64,000 bases of DNA. It comes from Prorocentrum cordatum (Eukaryota; Sar; Dinophyceae; Prorocentrales; Prorocentraceae). The position numbers and the translations under genes were made by a program. Position 1 is the stretch's first letter, and each line of letters opens with the position of its first letter. Below, in pieces: positions 53,300 through 62,380 of this stretch. The stretch covers positions 1 through 64,000 of the forward strand of contig CAUYUJ010003609.1 of the NCBI GenBank assembly GCA_963575745.1, in the 5' to 3' direction. The notes under the pieces are model-generated. The model did not search any database and had not been told where the DNA came from. It saw only the letters and a program-made list of their open reading frames with translations.

Positions 53300-54915
53300 T
53301 ATCCGTCCCCGGGAGGTCTGGACCGAACGGATACCGACTCCCACTCCGACCAGCACACCGACCCCCACATCGACCAGTTCACTGGTCGGTGAATTCACCG
53401 ACCACGCCCCCGGGAGGTCTGGACCAAACGGTTACCGACCCCCGCACCAACCAGGACACCGACTCCCGCATCGACCAACTCAACGACCACGCCCCCGGGA
53501 GGTCTGGACCAAACGGTTACCGACCCCCGCTCCGACCAGCACACCGACTCCCGCATCGGCCAGCTCACCGAACACGCCCCCGGGAGGTCTGGACCAAACG
53601 GCTACCGCCTCCCGCTCCGACCAGCACACCGACTCGCATCGACCAGCTCACCGACCACGCCCCCGGGAGGTCTGGACCAAACGGTTACCGACTCCCGCTC
53701 CGACCAGCACACCGACTCCCGCATCGACCAGCTCACCGACCACGCCCCCGGGAGGTCTGGACCAAACGGTTACCGACTCCCGCTCCGACCAGCACACCGA
53801 CTCCCGCATCGACCAGCTCACCGACCACGCCCCCGGGAGGTCTGGACCGAACGGATACCGAATCCCGCTCCGACCAGCACACCGACTCCGCATCGCCAGA
53901 TCACCGACCACGCCCCGGAGTGCTGGACCAAACGGTTACCGCTCGACGCCAGCGTTGAACAAACCTGACTCCGCATCGAACCGCGCTCACCTGGACCACC
54001 ACCCCGCGGGAGGTCTGGACAAAACGGTTACCGACTCCCGCTCCGACCAGCACACCGACTCCCGCATCGACCAGCTCACCGACCACGCCCCCGGGAGATC
54101 TGGACCAAACGGTTACCGACTCCCGCTCCGACCAGCACACCGACTCCCGCATCGACCAGCTCACCGACCACGCCCCCGGGAGGACTGGACCAAACGGTTA
54201 ACGGTTACCGACTCCCGCTCCGATCAGCACATCGACTCCCGCATCGACCAGCGCATCGACCAGCTCACCGACCACGCCCCCGGGAGGTCTGGACCAAACG
54301 GTTACCGATTCCCGCTCCGACCAGCACACCGACTCCCGCATCGACCAGCGCGCCGACCACGCCCCCTGGAGGTCTGGACCAAACGGTTACCGACTCCCGC
54401 TCCGACCAGCACACCGACACCGCATCGATCAGCTCACCTACAACGCCCTGGGGAGGTCTGGACCAAACGGTTGACCGACTCCCGCTCCGACAAGAACACG
54501 ACTCCCGCACGACCAGCTCACCGACACGCCCCGGGAGGTCTGGACCAAACGGTTACCGACTCCCGCTCCGACCCAGCGCCACCGACTCCCGTATCGACCA
54601 GCTCACCGGACCGCACGCCTCCGGGAGGTCGGACCAAACGTTACCGACTCCCGCTCCGATCCAGCACACCGATCCCGCATCGACCAGCTACCGACCACGC
54701 CTTCCGGGAGGTCTGGACCAAACGGTTACCGACTCCCGCTCCGACCAGCACACCGACTCCCGCATCGACCAGCTCACCGACCACGCCCCCGGGAGGTCTG
54801 GACCAAACGGTTACCGCCTCCCGCTCCGACCAGCACACCGACTCCCGCATCGACCAGCTCACCGACCACGCCCCCGGGAGGTCTGGACCAAGCGGCTGCC
54901 GACTCCCGCTCCGAC
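53300..54915. repeat. 85-bp satellite, about 19 copies
   Basis: GGGAGGTCTGGACCAAACGG at 53412, 53497, 53582, 53665, 53750 and onward (periods 83-85). The unit continues TTACCGACTCCCGCTCCGACC, split by one base from AGCACACCGACTCCCGCATCG. Middle copies (53880-54000, 54400-54720) are more diverged than the outer ones. Confidence 0.96.
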
Positions 54916-55680
54916 CTGCTGGTGCCAGCCTGGGGCCAGGCCATTGTACAAATTTTGGCTGCACCGGCCTATCCGTGGATTTAGGCCGTACTCGCCGCCG
55001 AAGAAGACAGGAAGAGAGGGGAAGGAGGACGAGGGGGACTGGCAGCGGTGGCAATCGACGAAATGGAAACAAAAGAAGCGACTCCCGCTCCGACCAGGAC
55101 AGCCACCGGCATACTTCTCTCCACCAGCGCTTCAGGCAACAGCATCATCACTCCGACTCCAGCTCCTTGGCTGGCTCCGATTCCGCCTCCGTTTCACCTG
55201 GCGCATGCGCCGAAGCCGCCACCAACCCCGGCGCCAACGCCGGTTCCGACTCCAGCTCCTCCAATTCCGTCTCCAACCCCAGCTCTGGCGCCAGTGCGGC
55301 GCGGCGAAGCAGAATTCAATGCAAAGCCCGGGTGCGGGATGTTGCGCAGTTGGATTCCTGGGCGTTCCGGTACAGCGGTACCCGTCCCCAGGCACCCCTC
55401 GGCCTCCACCCACCCCGGGGCCGGCTATTAGCACACGTGCTACGTCTACTTGTACTCCCACCTGTTTTTTATTACTTGTGAGTGCCCGCGCCGCTTCTTT
55501 ATTCCTTTCCTTCCCCTCCTCCCCTCCTCCTCCTCCTCCTCCCTCTTGTTCTGCGGTTGCGCTGATACGATGACAGGGGATTCGTGTCACCGCTGCTGCC
55601 CGCGCTCCCACACCTCGGACTGTGCGTCCCCTGTCTCGTGTCAGGGATGTCCGCCCGCCCGGTTTGTCCGCCCGCCCGGG
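54916..55680. other. No gene seen
   Basis: TCCGACTCCAGCTCC-type words near 55130-55290 resemble decayed satellite. T/C-rich patch at 55500-55550. Confidence 0.5.
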
Positions 55681-55689
55681 TTCGGGGAA

Positions 55690-56340
55690 GGCTGAAGATG
55701 GAGGAGTGAGGAGGGAGGAGGAGGGGGAGGAGGAGGAGAGGAGGAGGAGGAGGAGGTGGAGGAGTCTGTCCGAGATGCTGGGCGTTCAGAGTCCCTCTCC
55801 AACAGGGCCTGGAGGTGGAGGAGGACGGGGTTTCAGGCTAGGAAGAGAGGAGGAGGAGAGGAGGAGGCAGGAGGAGGAGGAGGAGAGGAGGAGGAGGAGG
55901 AGGAGGAGGAGGAGGAGGAGGAGGGAGGAGGAGGAGGAGGAGGAGGAGGAGGCGGAGGAGGAGGAGGAGGAGGAGGAGGAGGAGGAGGAGGAGGAGGAGG
56001 AGGAGGAGGAGGAGGAGGAGGAGGAGGAGGAGGAGGAGGAGGAGGAGGAGGAGGAGGAGGAGGAGGGGAGAGGAGGAGGAGGAGGAGGAGAGGGGGGGAG
56101 GAGGAAGGAGGAGGAGGAGGAGGGGAGAGGAGGAGGAGGAGGAGCCCTGACCCGGGAGGGGAAGAGGAAAGGAGGAGGAGGAAGAGGAGGAACATGAGGA
56201 GGAGGAGGAGGAGGAGGAGGAGGAGGCGGCGCGAGGAGGAGGAGGAGGAGGAGGAGGGAGGAGGAGGAGGAGGAGGAGGAGGGAGAGGAGGAGAGGAGGA
56301 GCTTGTCCGAGTCGCCTCTCCCCAGAGGACCTGGAGGAGG
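55690..56340. repeat. (GGA)n tract, 650 bp
   Basis: The longest GGA tract in the window, with a few short interruptions. Confidence 0.97.
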
Positions 56341-56514
56341 AGGAGAAGGAGCCGCAGCCGCCCCGCAGACTGGAACCGGCCCCGAAGCGGGGAGCAGCGG
56401 CGGCGCCGCCAGGGCCGAGGGCAGCGGCGGCCGCGCCTGTGGCCGCGCCGCTGACCCAGCCACCGCGGCCCACCTGCCCCGCTGCAGGGCGGGGGTCCAA
56501 CCTGTCGGTCGGGT

Positions 56515-56735
56515 CCTCCTCCTCCTCCTCCTCATCATCCTTCTCCTCCCTCCTCCTCCCTCCTCCTCCTCCTCCTCCTCCTCTCCCCTCATCCTCCCTC
56601 CTCGTCCTCCTCCTCCTCCTTCCTCCTCCTGTCATCCTCCCCCACCTCCACCTCCACCTCCACCTCCTCCTCCTGCTTTTCCTCCTCCTCCTGCTTTTTC
56701 TCCACCTCCTCCTCTTCCTCCTCGATCGAGGTCGG
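56515..56735. repeat. (TCC)n tract facing the preceding (GGA)n
   Basis: TCC/CTC triplets with CACCTC near the end. Separated from the GGA tract by ~170 bases of GC-rich sequence, so the pair forms a ~1-kb imperfect palindrome. Confidence 0.97.
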
Positions 56736-57016
56736 TTCGGGGAGGGTGCACTCATGTTCTGCGTGCTTGTTGGATGCTTTTGTGCATCATTGGGGCAGGG
56801 TGCTCCCTCGAGTGTTCTTCGGTTTGGGCTGGCGGAGGGTCTCGTCTTCTTGACGGGTGCTCTTCTGTCCCAGGCTCGGGCTGTGCGCCGCCGTGCGGGA
56901 GCCCGTCAGCGTGCTGCGACTTTGTCCGGAAGCGGGGTGTGCATTCAATGGTAGCACGCTGGCGGGTTCCCCACCGCGGCGCCTCACTGATTCTGTCTCG
57001 CCCCCCCCTCCGAGGC

Positions 57017-57178
57017 GGGAATTTATCCGTATCCACCGCCTGGAGGGTCAGTTTTCGGAGCCTCGGCAGGCGGTGGATATGGACATATTCGGGCCCCCGG
57101 GGACCGAAATATATCCGTATCCACTGCCCGCTGGGGCCCCAGGACGTCGGTTCCCAGGCGGTGGATATGGATACATCC
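57017..57178. repeat. Two adjacent ~75-bp hairpins
   Basis: Hairpin 1: TTTATCCGTATCCACCGCC pairs with GGCGGTGGATATGGACATA. Hairpin 2 (57104-57178): ATATATCCGTATCCACTGCC pairs with GGCGGTGGATATGGATAC. The two hairpins are tandem copies of each other. 56736-57016 shows no gene. Confidence 0.75.
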
Positions 57179-57235
57179 CCGCCTCGCACCCCCCCCCAAA
57201 GGAAGAAGAAGACGCAACACACACAAGTATACACT

Positions 57236-57370
57236 TTTGGAGTTCCGCGCGGGTTCCTCGGTCGGTGCTGGGACCCCCCTGGCGGCGCCTCTGGCGCCGC
57301 TGCTGGCGTGTAGAGAGCGCCACGGGGAGCCCTGCGCCAATCCAGGCAATCCGCGCGGAGCTTCCACAGT
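57236..57370. mobile_element. Inverted-repeat element family 2, copy A
   Basis: Arms GGAGTTCCGCGCGG...GGTGCTGGGACCC and GCGCCAATCCAGGCAATCCG, then CGCGGAGCTTCC, enclose CTGGCGGCGCCTCTGGCGCC. Related to 58886-59024 in arms and loop; both are preceded by a CACA/TTTT word pair. Confidence 0.55.
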
Positions 57371-57473
57371 TTCTGTTTACGCCGTTGCTTCTCCGCACGG
57401 ACAACTGAGAAAGGGAACCTCCAGAGGCACAGGCGCCATGCGATCACCTGCTCTGGGGCCCTTCGGACCTCGG

Positions 57474-57477
<4 letters not shown>

Positions 57478-57505
<28 letters not shown>

Positions 57506-57540
57506 CTCCTCCTCCTCATCCTCCTCCTCATCCTCGGTCC
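57478..57540. repeat. (TCC)n microsatellite
   Basis: Short tract inserted between two copies of GCGATCxCCTGCTCTGGGGC, then CCTTCGG (57438 and 57560), so it may have split or duplicated its site. Confidence 0.85.
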
Positions 57541-58292
57541 AAAAAGTTTACGGCGCAATGCGATCGCCTGCTCTGGGGCCCTTCGGGCTGCAGTCTGGCC
57601 CCTGGGGGGTTCTCTTCGGTGGTGTGCGCGGCCCCGGCCCCTGAGCGGCTCGTGTGGTGGGCCGCGGGCCCAGCACGAGCTCTTCGCGGCGCGGAAGCGG
57701 AGCGAAGCCTCGATCCGGGACACCAGCTGCAGGGCCATTTGCAGGACGCGCGGGCCACCGCGAGGGGAACCGTCGACGAACGCCAGCGATCGAGGTCCCC
57801 GAGGACGTGTGCTCCTCTTCGGGTGGGCTCCAGGAGGCTTCTCGTCACCGCGGCTGCGCTTCCCCTGAGGTTCTCGTCACAACGCACACCTGGACAGATC
57901 CGGGGTTGACCCCAGGGCCCCGAGCCGCAACTCGCCGTGAATCAGAAGGAGAGATAACAAAAACACAAACACAATGAATCGTCGATTCCCAGGGGCATCT
58001 GGGGGAACATGGGAAGTGGGGGGGGCAGACGAGAACCCCGAAAGCATGGGAACAGATCTGGAACCCTGGGACCTGCGTGCCCTTGCTCTTGTGCTGCCAC
58101 TGGGCCCCTTCAGTGAGGAGAGGTACAGTGCCGTTTTTTTTAAATCCCATGTATTAAAAACTGCCCTGCAGTGTGGACGAGAAGGGGGCCCGTGGCGTTC
58201 AGCCGCGGTCGGCCTCCCCCCGGGGCCCTGGAGCCGTCCAGAGCTGCAGCCGAGGCCGGTGCACCTCAGAGGGTCTTTTGAAGGCTACCCTT
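57541..58292. other. No gene seen
   Basis: Unique GC-rich sequence with shadow frames on both strands. Confidence 0.4.
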
Positions 58293-58470
58293 TTTAAGTC
58301 GGGCCTGTCCCCCTCTACCAGGGGGATGTTCGACGAAAAGTAAAAGATGCCCCCCACAAATAGGCAAAGAATGGTCCAAACATCGTCTGGGGACTATTCT
58401 TTGGGATTTTTTTGACCGTCTTGGGGTATTTTTCGTCGAAGATCCCCCTGTAGGGGGACGCGCCCGACTT
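58293..58470. mobile_element. MITE family 1, copy C, with 10-bp flanking direct repeat
   Basis: The TIR core runs from GTCGGGCCTGTCCCC (58300) to GGGGGACGCGCCCGAC (58468), with inner CGACGAAAAG/TTTTTCGTCG pairing. AAGGCTACCC is present just outside on both sides (58283-58292 and 58471-58480), a likely target duplication of 10 bp. TTAA also lies at both inner edges. Confidence 0.85.
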
Positions 58471-58480
58471 AAGGCTACCC

Positions 58481-58885
58481 CTCTGCCCCCCTAAGCTCTC
58501 GTCTGGGAGTCAAACTCGGCCTTCCCCTTCTGGTCCCTCCCCTCCTCGCCCTCCTCCTCGTTCTCCCTCCTCGCCCTCCTCCTCGTGCCGCCCTCCCCCG
58601 CGCCCTCGCACAGAGGGGGCCTGTTCAAGACCCCCTGAGGTCAGAAGGGTGACTCTGCCAAATCAAGGGCACCCTCGTGTCCTGTGGTCCGCGGCCCATG
58701 TCTTCCCCACTCCTATGGCAATCTGGCTCTCGGAGGGGTCTCGTGTCCTTTGCGTGCCCCCTCCAGTCAACCCCGACTGTACGGGTACCAGGGATGAGAA
58801 TTTGCCCTGGGGGGGGGGGGGGCAGCCTCGGGGCCCAGGAGCAGGCTTCCTCAACTGAAGAACAGGCACGGCATGCACATAAATT
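58481..58885. other. No gene seen
   Basis: C/T-rich patch at 58530-58610 and a 14-base G-run near 58808. Confidence 0.4.
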
Positions 58886-59024
58886 TTCGACGGTCGATCG
58901 CAGATTTCTTGGATCTGCGCTGGAGCCTCCTGGCGGCGCTTCTAGCGCCGCCCCTGGCGCGCTCCGCGCGCCAGGGAGGGGGGCCCAGCGCAAATCCAAG
59001 AGATCCGCGCGGACCGTCAGAAGT
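58886..59024. mobile_element. Inverted-repeat element family 2, copy B (~139 bp)
   Basis: CGACGGTCGATCGCAGATTT, then CTTGGATCTGCGCTGG, pairs with CCAGCGCAAATCCAAGAGAT, then CCGCGCGGACCGTCAG. The loop holds CTGGCGGCGC, then TTCTAGCGCCGCC, as in copy A. Confidence 0.75.
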
Positions 59025-59404
59025 TGATGGCCATGCCGCTTTCTCTGGTCAAGACCCGCTGCCCTCATGGCGAGCCAGTCGGCGTGCTGCAGGAGGTGCC
59101 CCAGGGCCCGAGGCGTCAACCCCCAGATGTGCGAGGCAGGCTCCCACGGCCCCCAGCAGAACCCCTTGGCGAGGCCCAGAGGGGGCCCCGAACCGGACGT
59201 AGATGCGTATTCCGGGGACGCGGAGGGTGAAGCACGGGCAGGGGAGGAGATGAACGGAGGGAGCGAGGGAGGATCAGACGAGACCCAGGGGAGCGAGTGA
59301 GTGAGCAGGGAGGTGGGAGGGAAGGAGGGAGTGGGGACAGAATGGAGGACGAGGAGGAAGGGGAGATGGAGAAAGGGAGGTAGGGAAGGAGGGAGGGAGG
59401 AAGG
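59025..59404. other. No gene seen; GAGGGAGG-rich end
   Basis: 59270-59404 is purine-rich with GGAGGGAGG words. Confidence 0.4.
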
Positions 59405-60165
59405 GCGTAGGCTTGGTTCGCCCGAGTCTCGATTCGCCCGAGTCGTCATTCGCCGAGTCTCCATTCGCCCGGTTCGATTCGCCCAGCTCGACTCGCCTGG
59501 CTCGATTCGCCCGAGTCTCGATTCGCCCGGCTCGATTCGCCCGGAACGATTCGCTAAGTCTCGATTTGCTCAGTTCGATTCACCCGGCTTGATTCGCCCG
59601 GCTCGATTCGCCTAGTCTCGATCCACTCGGCTCGATTCGCATGGCTCGATTCGCCCGGCTCGATTTGCCCGTTTCGATTCGCTCGAGTCTCGATTCGCCC
59701 TGCTCGATTCGCCCGGAACGATTCGCCAAGTCTCGATTTGCTCAGTTCGATTCACCCGGCTTGATTCGCCTGGCTCGATTCGCGTAGTCTCGATCCACTC
59801 GGCTCGATTCGCATGGCTCGATTCGCCCGGCTCGATTTGCCCGTTTCGATTCGCTCGAGTCTCGATTCGCCCTGCTCGATTCGCCCGGCTTGATCCCGAG
59901 TCTCGATTCACCCGAGTTTCGATTCGCCCGGCTCGATTCGCTCCAGCTCGAATCACCCGCCTCGAATTGCCGGAGTCTCCATTCGCCCGGCTCGACTCGC
60001 CCGTCTCGATTCGCCCTGCTCGATTCGCCCAGGGCTCGATTCGCCCCAGCTCGACTCGCTCGGGGCTCGATTCGCCCGGCTCGATTCTTCCGGGGCTCGA
60101 ATTGCCCAGCTCGATTCGCCCAGGTTCAGTTCGCCCGAATCTCGATTCGCCCAGCTCCGCCCGCC
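59405..60165. repeat. ~15-bp CTCGATTCGCCCGG minisatellite with ~172-bp duplication
   Basis: Dozens of CTCGATTCGCCCGG/GAGTCTCGATTCGCC units. The segment starting CCGGAACGATTCGC at 59541 recurs at 59713. Confidence 0.93.
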
Positions 60166-60560
60166 CGACCCGACCCGCCCGTTACGGTCCGCCCGCCCGA
60201 CCCGTCCGGCCCGTTAGGGTTCGCGCGTGCTAACTCGATGATGAACCCTACTTTACTGTCCCGTCCGCCCGACCCGACCCGCCCATTAGGGTCCAGCCGC
60301 CCGACCCGACCCGCCCGTGAGGGTTCGCGCGTGCTGATTCGATGATGCGTCCTACCTCAATGTCCCCCATGCCCGACCCGACCCCCCCCCCCCGCCCGCC
60401 CGACCCCACCCGCCCGTTAGGGTCCGCCCGCCCGACCCGTCGGGCCCGTTAGGGATTGCGCGTGCCAGCTCGATGAAGCGTCCTGCTCGAATGTCCCGCC
60501 CGCCCGGCGCGACCCGCCCGTCAGGGTCCGCCCGCCCGACCCGACCCGGCCGTCATAGGG
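60166..60560. repeat. CGCCCGCCCGACCCG repeat with ~100-130-bp composite unit
   Basis: CGCCCGCCCGACCC and CCCGTTAGGGT words. The composite containing GCGCGTGCTAACTCGATGATG occurs near 60224, 60326 and 60456. Confidence 0.85.
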
Positions 60561-60589
60561 CCGCCCTGCTGCCCCTCTGGATCCTGCAC

Positions 60590-61090
60590 ATGCCCAGCGA
60601 AACGAGCCCCGGCGAAGCGAGCCCTGGCGGAACGAGCCCCGGCGAGACGAGACTTCTGCGAAACGAGATTCCGGCGAAACGAGCTTCAGCGAAACCAGCC
60701 CTGGCGAAACGAGCCCGCGGCGTAACGAGACTCCGGCGAAACGTGACTCCGGCGAAACGAGCCCCTGCGAAACGAGCCCTGGCGAGTCTAGACTCTGCGA
60801 AACGAGACTCCGGCGGAACGAGCCCGCGGCGAAGCGAGCCCGCGGCGAGACGAGCCTGCGGCGAGACGAGCCTGCGGCGATGCGAGGCTCCGGCGAAACG
60901 CGCCTCCGTCGAAACGAGGAGACTCCGGCGACACGATGCCCGGCGAAGCGAGCCCCGGGGGCGATGTCCGCGCCTCGGCGAGTCGGAACCTCGGCGAAGC
61001 GAGCTGCAGGCAAGGACCGCGAGCCCTGTGGCGAGCCAGGCCCTGTGGCGAGCCTCGGCGAGTCGGAGCCCCGGCGAAGCAAGCCCTGGC
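60590..61090. repeat. ~15-16-bp GGCGAAACGAGCCC minisatellite
   Basis: (C)GGCGAAACGAG(C/A)C(C/T) units with many variants. Long Arg/Gly/Ala frames on both strands are artefacts. Confidence 0.9.
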
Positions 61091-61099
61091 GAAGGCAAG

Positions 61100-61182
61100 C
61101 CCCTGGCTCCCCCTCTTCCTCCTCCTCCCCCTCCTCCTCCTCCTCCTCCTCCTCCTCCTCCTCCTCCTCCTCCTCCTCCTCC
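61100..61182. repeat. (TCC)n microsatellite
   Basis: CTC/TCC triplets directly upstream (in sense) of the + strand retroelement. Confidence 0.95.
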
Positions 61183-62370
61183 AGCCGTACTGGCACAGGC
61201 GAGTCTCCTGTGCTTGCAAGCACGTATCTTCAGTGCGGCTCGTGCTTGCGGGCCAATATCTACGATCATCCCGACAGTGCTGGCTCCATCCCAGTGCGGC
61301 GGCCGATGGCACCGCCGCCGCCTGACCTGCCTGATGTCCTGCGCGGCCCCAGGTGGCCGACGTGGGCCTGCGGGGCCTGCGGCGTGGCACACTCCAATTG
61401 GGCCTGCCGTGTGCGATGCGCCTGTGGGCGGGAGGCCCCGCTGCGCATCCGCAAGACGGCCGTGGAGCAGCACCAGCGCTGGGAGAAGGAGCATGCTGCT
61501 GGCGGCGGTGGCCGTGGCGGCAAGGGCAAGAGCGCGGGCCCCAGTCAGCGGGCCCTATCGTCGACTGTGCCGTCTGAGCTCGGCAAACGGTTGGCGGAGA
61601 TCGAGAAGCTATTGCGCGGGCAGACAACCCAGCCTGCTGACAAGGAGGGCGAGGCCAGCGCCAAACCCCCACCGTGGCAGACCAAGAAGCGCAAGCTTGC
61701 GAACCAGCTGGCATGCTTCGAGGCTAGTCTCAAGTCGGTCCCCCGCGGCTCGGACAACGACGAGCTCCGTTCGAGCATTCAGCGGAAGATTGAAGGAATA
61801 CGTGACCAGCAGAAGGCTCTGCGCACCCCCGCCGTGGTGCACCGCAGGGCCACGTCGGATCTGCAGAAGGCTACGGCTGCAGTCACCAAGCTGGAAGCGG
61901 ACATCAATGAGAAGCAGAAGCAGCTCGATGAGCTGCAAGAGTCCCTCAAGAACAAGCGCGCCACGCTGGAGGCCAAGAAGATCGAGGTCACGGTGCTGCG
62001 CGCCGAGGTCAGCCAGGCAGCACAGCAGCTTGGCGGCACAACCACGGACAAGCCAGAGTCCAACCCGCTCGATGTCAAGCCAGACGATGGCGATGATGAG
62101 GAAGTGCGAACACTGCTCGGGTCTACTGCCTGGGCCAAGCTCCGTGAGCACCTCGCAGGCAAGATGCCTGCCCCCAAGGATGCCTCCATGCCCCAGGCGC
62201 CTGATGATGTTTCTGGTAATGCTGGCGGTGACGGCGGCGGCGACCTCAAGCGCTCCCTGGATGAGCTCGAGGAGGATGAGAGAGAGCAGCTCTTCGAGGC
62301 GGCCAAGTCAGGTGCAGAGGCGTTTGCCAAGACACTCGGCGACATGGCCAAGCGCAGGAAACGTTCCTGA
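61183..62370 (+). CDS. Retroelement ORF1: Cys-rich, coiled-coil (gag-like) protein
   Basis: The open frame has no ATG between the (TCC)n tract and the first cysteines (LQCGSCLRAN), so either the 5' end is truncated or translation starts at the ATG at 61306, which would drop them. Then WACGACGVAHSNWACRVRC forms a second Cys cluster. A Gly/Lys linker is followed by a long charged helical region (about 61700-62040) and an acidic, then basic end (KRRKRS). Related in layout to the ORF1s at 16751 and 48898, but the cysteine spacing differs, so it is a different subfamily. RNA binding is inferred from family role. Confidence 0.65.
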   Translation, partial: SRTGTGESPVLASTYLQCGSCLRANIYDHPDSAGSIPVRRPMAPPPPDLPDVLRGPRWPTWACGACGVAHSNWACRVRCACGREAPLRIRKTAVEQHQRWEKEHAAGGGGRGGKGKSAGPSQRALSSTVPSELGKRLAEIEKLLRGQTTQPADKEGEASAKPPPWQTKKRKLANQLACFEASLKSVPRGSDNDELRSSIQRKIEGIRDQQKALRTPAVVHRRATSDLQKATAAVTKLEADINEKQKQLDELQESLKNKRATLEAKKIEVTVLRAEVSQAAQQLGGTTTDKPESNPLDVKPDDGDDEEVRTLLGSTAWAKLREHLAGKMPAPKDASMPQAPDDVSGNAGGDGGGDLKRSLDELEEDEREQLFEAAKSGAEAFAKTLGDMAKRRKRS

Positions 62371-62380
62371 CCTTCCTCTC

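Noticed and set aside
53172-55481. 769-residue open frame
   Set aside because: Produced by the 85-bp satellite; Pro/Arg/Thr/Ser repeats with no domain.
60166-60560. TTAGGG words as telomeric repeat
   Set aside because: GTTAGGGT appears only inside a longer composite and is not tandem.
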